From NCBI GenBank assembly GCA_905478725.1, contig CAJQJT010000259.1:1-6896 (forward strand): a DNA stretch of 6,896 nucleotides. The letters run 5' to 3'. The DNA comes from an uncultured Pseudomonadales bacterium (GTDB lineage: Bacteria; Pseudomonadota; Gammaproteobacteria; Pseudomonadales; Porticoccaceae). The notes below the pieces were generated by a model. That model was given only the letters and a program-made list of their open reading frames with translations, did not search any database and was not told the origin of the DNA. Below are positions 5,887-6,896 of the stretch, piece after piece. A program made the position numbers and the translations under genes. Numbering within the stretch: position 1 is the first letter of the stretch; every line of letters starts with the position of its first letter.

Positions 5887-6861
5887 TCAGAGATAACCGC
5901 GAAATAGATCTACAAGACGATTTTCCACCCAGCTGTGGGCCGATAGATTTTTAATAAAGCCACAGTGTCCGCCATACTTCTGCAATTCAATACTGAGCTT
6001 TTCCGGGCAGTTAATCTGTTTCAAATCCTCCGCCGGAATAATCGGGTCATCCTCTGAGGCAATCAGATAAGCCGGTATAGCAAGGGCCTTTAGCCGGTCT
6101 CCGATAAGAGAATAAGCTTCGAAATAACTCTGGGCATCGTCGAAAGGCGTATGTTTATCAATAAAGAAACTATTCATATCCTCAATGGTGCGAGCACTGT
6201 TTAAAACATGCTCGAAACCATGTTCTGGGAAGTGAGCAATTTTTTTGCGCAGGGACTTGGACCAGCGGTAAAAGAAATAGCGTTCATAAATAAACAGCGT
6301 GTTATCCAATGCCGTCATGGCATTGGTGGGATCGACGGGAGGGCAAATAGCTACAGCAGCTGTCAGATTCAAGCTGCTGCCATGATCGGCGGCAATGCGC
6401 AGAGTAAAGTTTCCGCCCAAAGAAAATCCTGCCAGGAAACGCTTTTCATAGCGGTGTGTTTCCAAGAAACAGGCGATTGCTTCCGCCACCTCATTGGTCA
6501 TGGTCGAGTTAAATAACTCAAAATTGAGATGGTGACTGTCTCCGTGGTCCCTCAGGTTCAGTCGCAGTACATCAAAGCCCTGCTTTAACAGATAATTTGC
6601 GGTGGTAACCTGGTAGGCCGATTGACTGGAACCCTCCCAGCCATGGAGCAAGATAATCAGGCTATTGTTCGGTGTCTTGCTAAGGTCAAATTCAGCCAGT
6701 AAACGTGTCCCATCCTTTGCGGTAAGTGTTAACGTTTCACTGTTTAATTTTTTAGCCAGTCGCTTGGCGCGAATTTTTCGTGGCCCTAGGCTGTTTAAAA
6801 TACTCTGTATATGAGGATTTTTTAGCATCGAAGGTGGGGTAAAGCGTCTATTCTGAGTCAT
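5887..6861 (-). CDS. YheT-family alpha/beta hydrolase (COG0429)
   Basis: A 324-residue soluble alpha/beta-hydrolase; no signal peptide or membrane segment is seen. The family entry motif FTPPSMLKNPHIQSIL (7-22) corresponds to the conserved NxHLQT region of E. coli YheT. HGWEGSSQS (73-81) is the oxyanion-hole segment. The nucleophile is Ser147 in GFSLGG, the acid probably Asp271 in ASEDDPIIP, and the histidine His299 in GGHCGFI, so the triad is intact. The length matches the family (about 320-340). The substrate is unknown; relatives are described as carboxylesterases or lipases acting on lipid-like esters, which I cannot confirm from sequence. The conserved entry motif supports the start at 6861, although no Shine-Dalgarno is present. 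TAAAAT (6885-6880) may be its -10 box; the -35 would lie beyond the window. It points toward recX and has no evident link with the repair genes. Confidence 0.9.
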   Translation of the reverse strand: MTQNRRFTPPSMLKNPHIQSILNSLGPRKIRAKRLAKKLNSETLTLTAKDGTRLLAEFDLSKTPNNSLIILLHGWEGSSQSAYQVTTANYLLKQGFDVLRLNLRDHGDSHHLNFELFNSTMTNEVAEAIACFLETHRYEKRFLAGFSLGGNFTLRIAADHGSSLNLTAAVAICPPVDPTNAMTALDNTLFIYERYFFYRWSKSLRKKIAHFPEHGFEHVLNSARTIEDMNSFFIDKHTPFDDAQSYFEAYSLIGDRLKALAIPAYLIASEDDPIIPAEDLKQINCPEKLSIELQKYGGHCGFIKNLSAHSWVENRLVDLFRGYL

Positions 6862-6896
6862 ATATAGGTAAGTAAAATTATTTTAGTTATATGAGG

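Overview
The window is a stretch of ordinary chromosomal housekeeping DNA from a gammaproteobacterium. The proteins resemble those of Pseudomonas, Azotobacter and E. coli, and the neighbourhood pncC/cinA-recA-recX next to mutS-fdxA matches the arrangement known from Pseudomonas and its relatives. Moderate base composition and AT-rich spacers suggest a marine relative, perhaps of the Cellvibrionales/SAR92 type. That placement is an inference from gene order and protein flavour, not a phylogeny.

Layout. Positions 1-177 have no convincing gene but hold several short inverted repeats, including two hairpins with the same stem (AAATGC/GCATTT). A tRNA-Arg (anticodon UCG, CCA encoded) lies on the minus strand at 218-294 with a clear intrinsic terminator behind it. 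Upstream of it on the same strand are fdxA (seven-iron ferredoxin, 378-701, with its own strong sigma70-type promoter) and mutS (816-3467, mismatch recognition ATPase). A 160-bp divergent spacer (3468-3627) separates mutS from a plus-strand cluster: pncC (stand-alone CinA C-terminal domain, NMN deamidase), recA and recX. A minus-strand YheT-family alpha/beta hydrolase (5887-6861) converges on recX.

How it works together. MutS starts mismatch repair, RecA is the recombinase and SOS co-protease, and RecX modulates RecA filaments. A textbook LexA box (4118-4133) overlaps the stop codon of pncC and must control recA. A near-perfect intrinsic terminator (5277-5302) lies between recA and recX, the arrangement known in E. 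coli to keep RecX far below RecA. PncC recycles NMN and supplies pyridine nucleotide salvage. FdxA and the hydrolase have no direct functional link to repair and are probably just neighbours.

No undescribed system is evident. The points worth a second look are regulatory: the LexA box inside the pncC 3' end, the recA/recX attenuating terminator, the repeat-like non-coding segment behind the tRNA, and small oddities in RecA and MutS termini.
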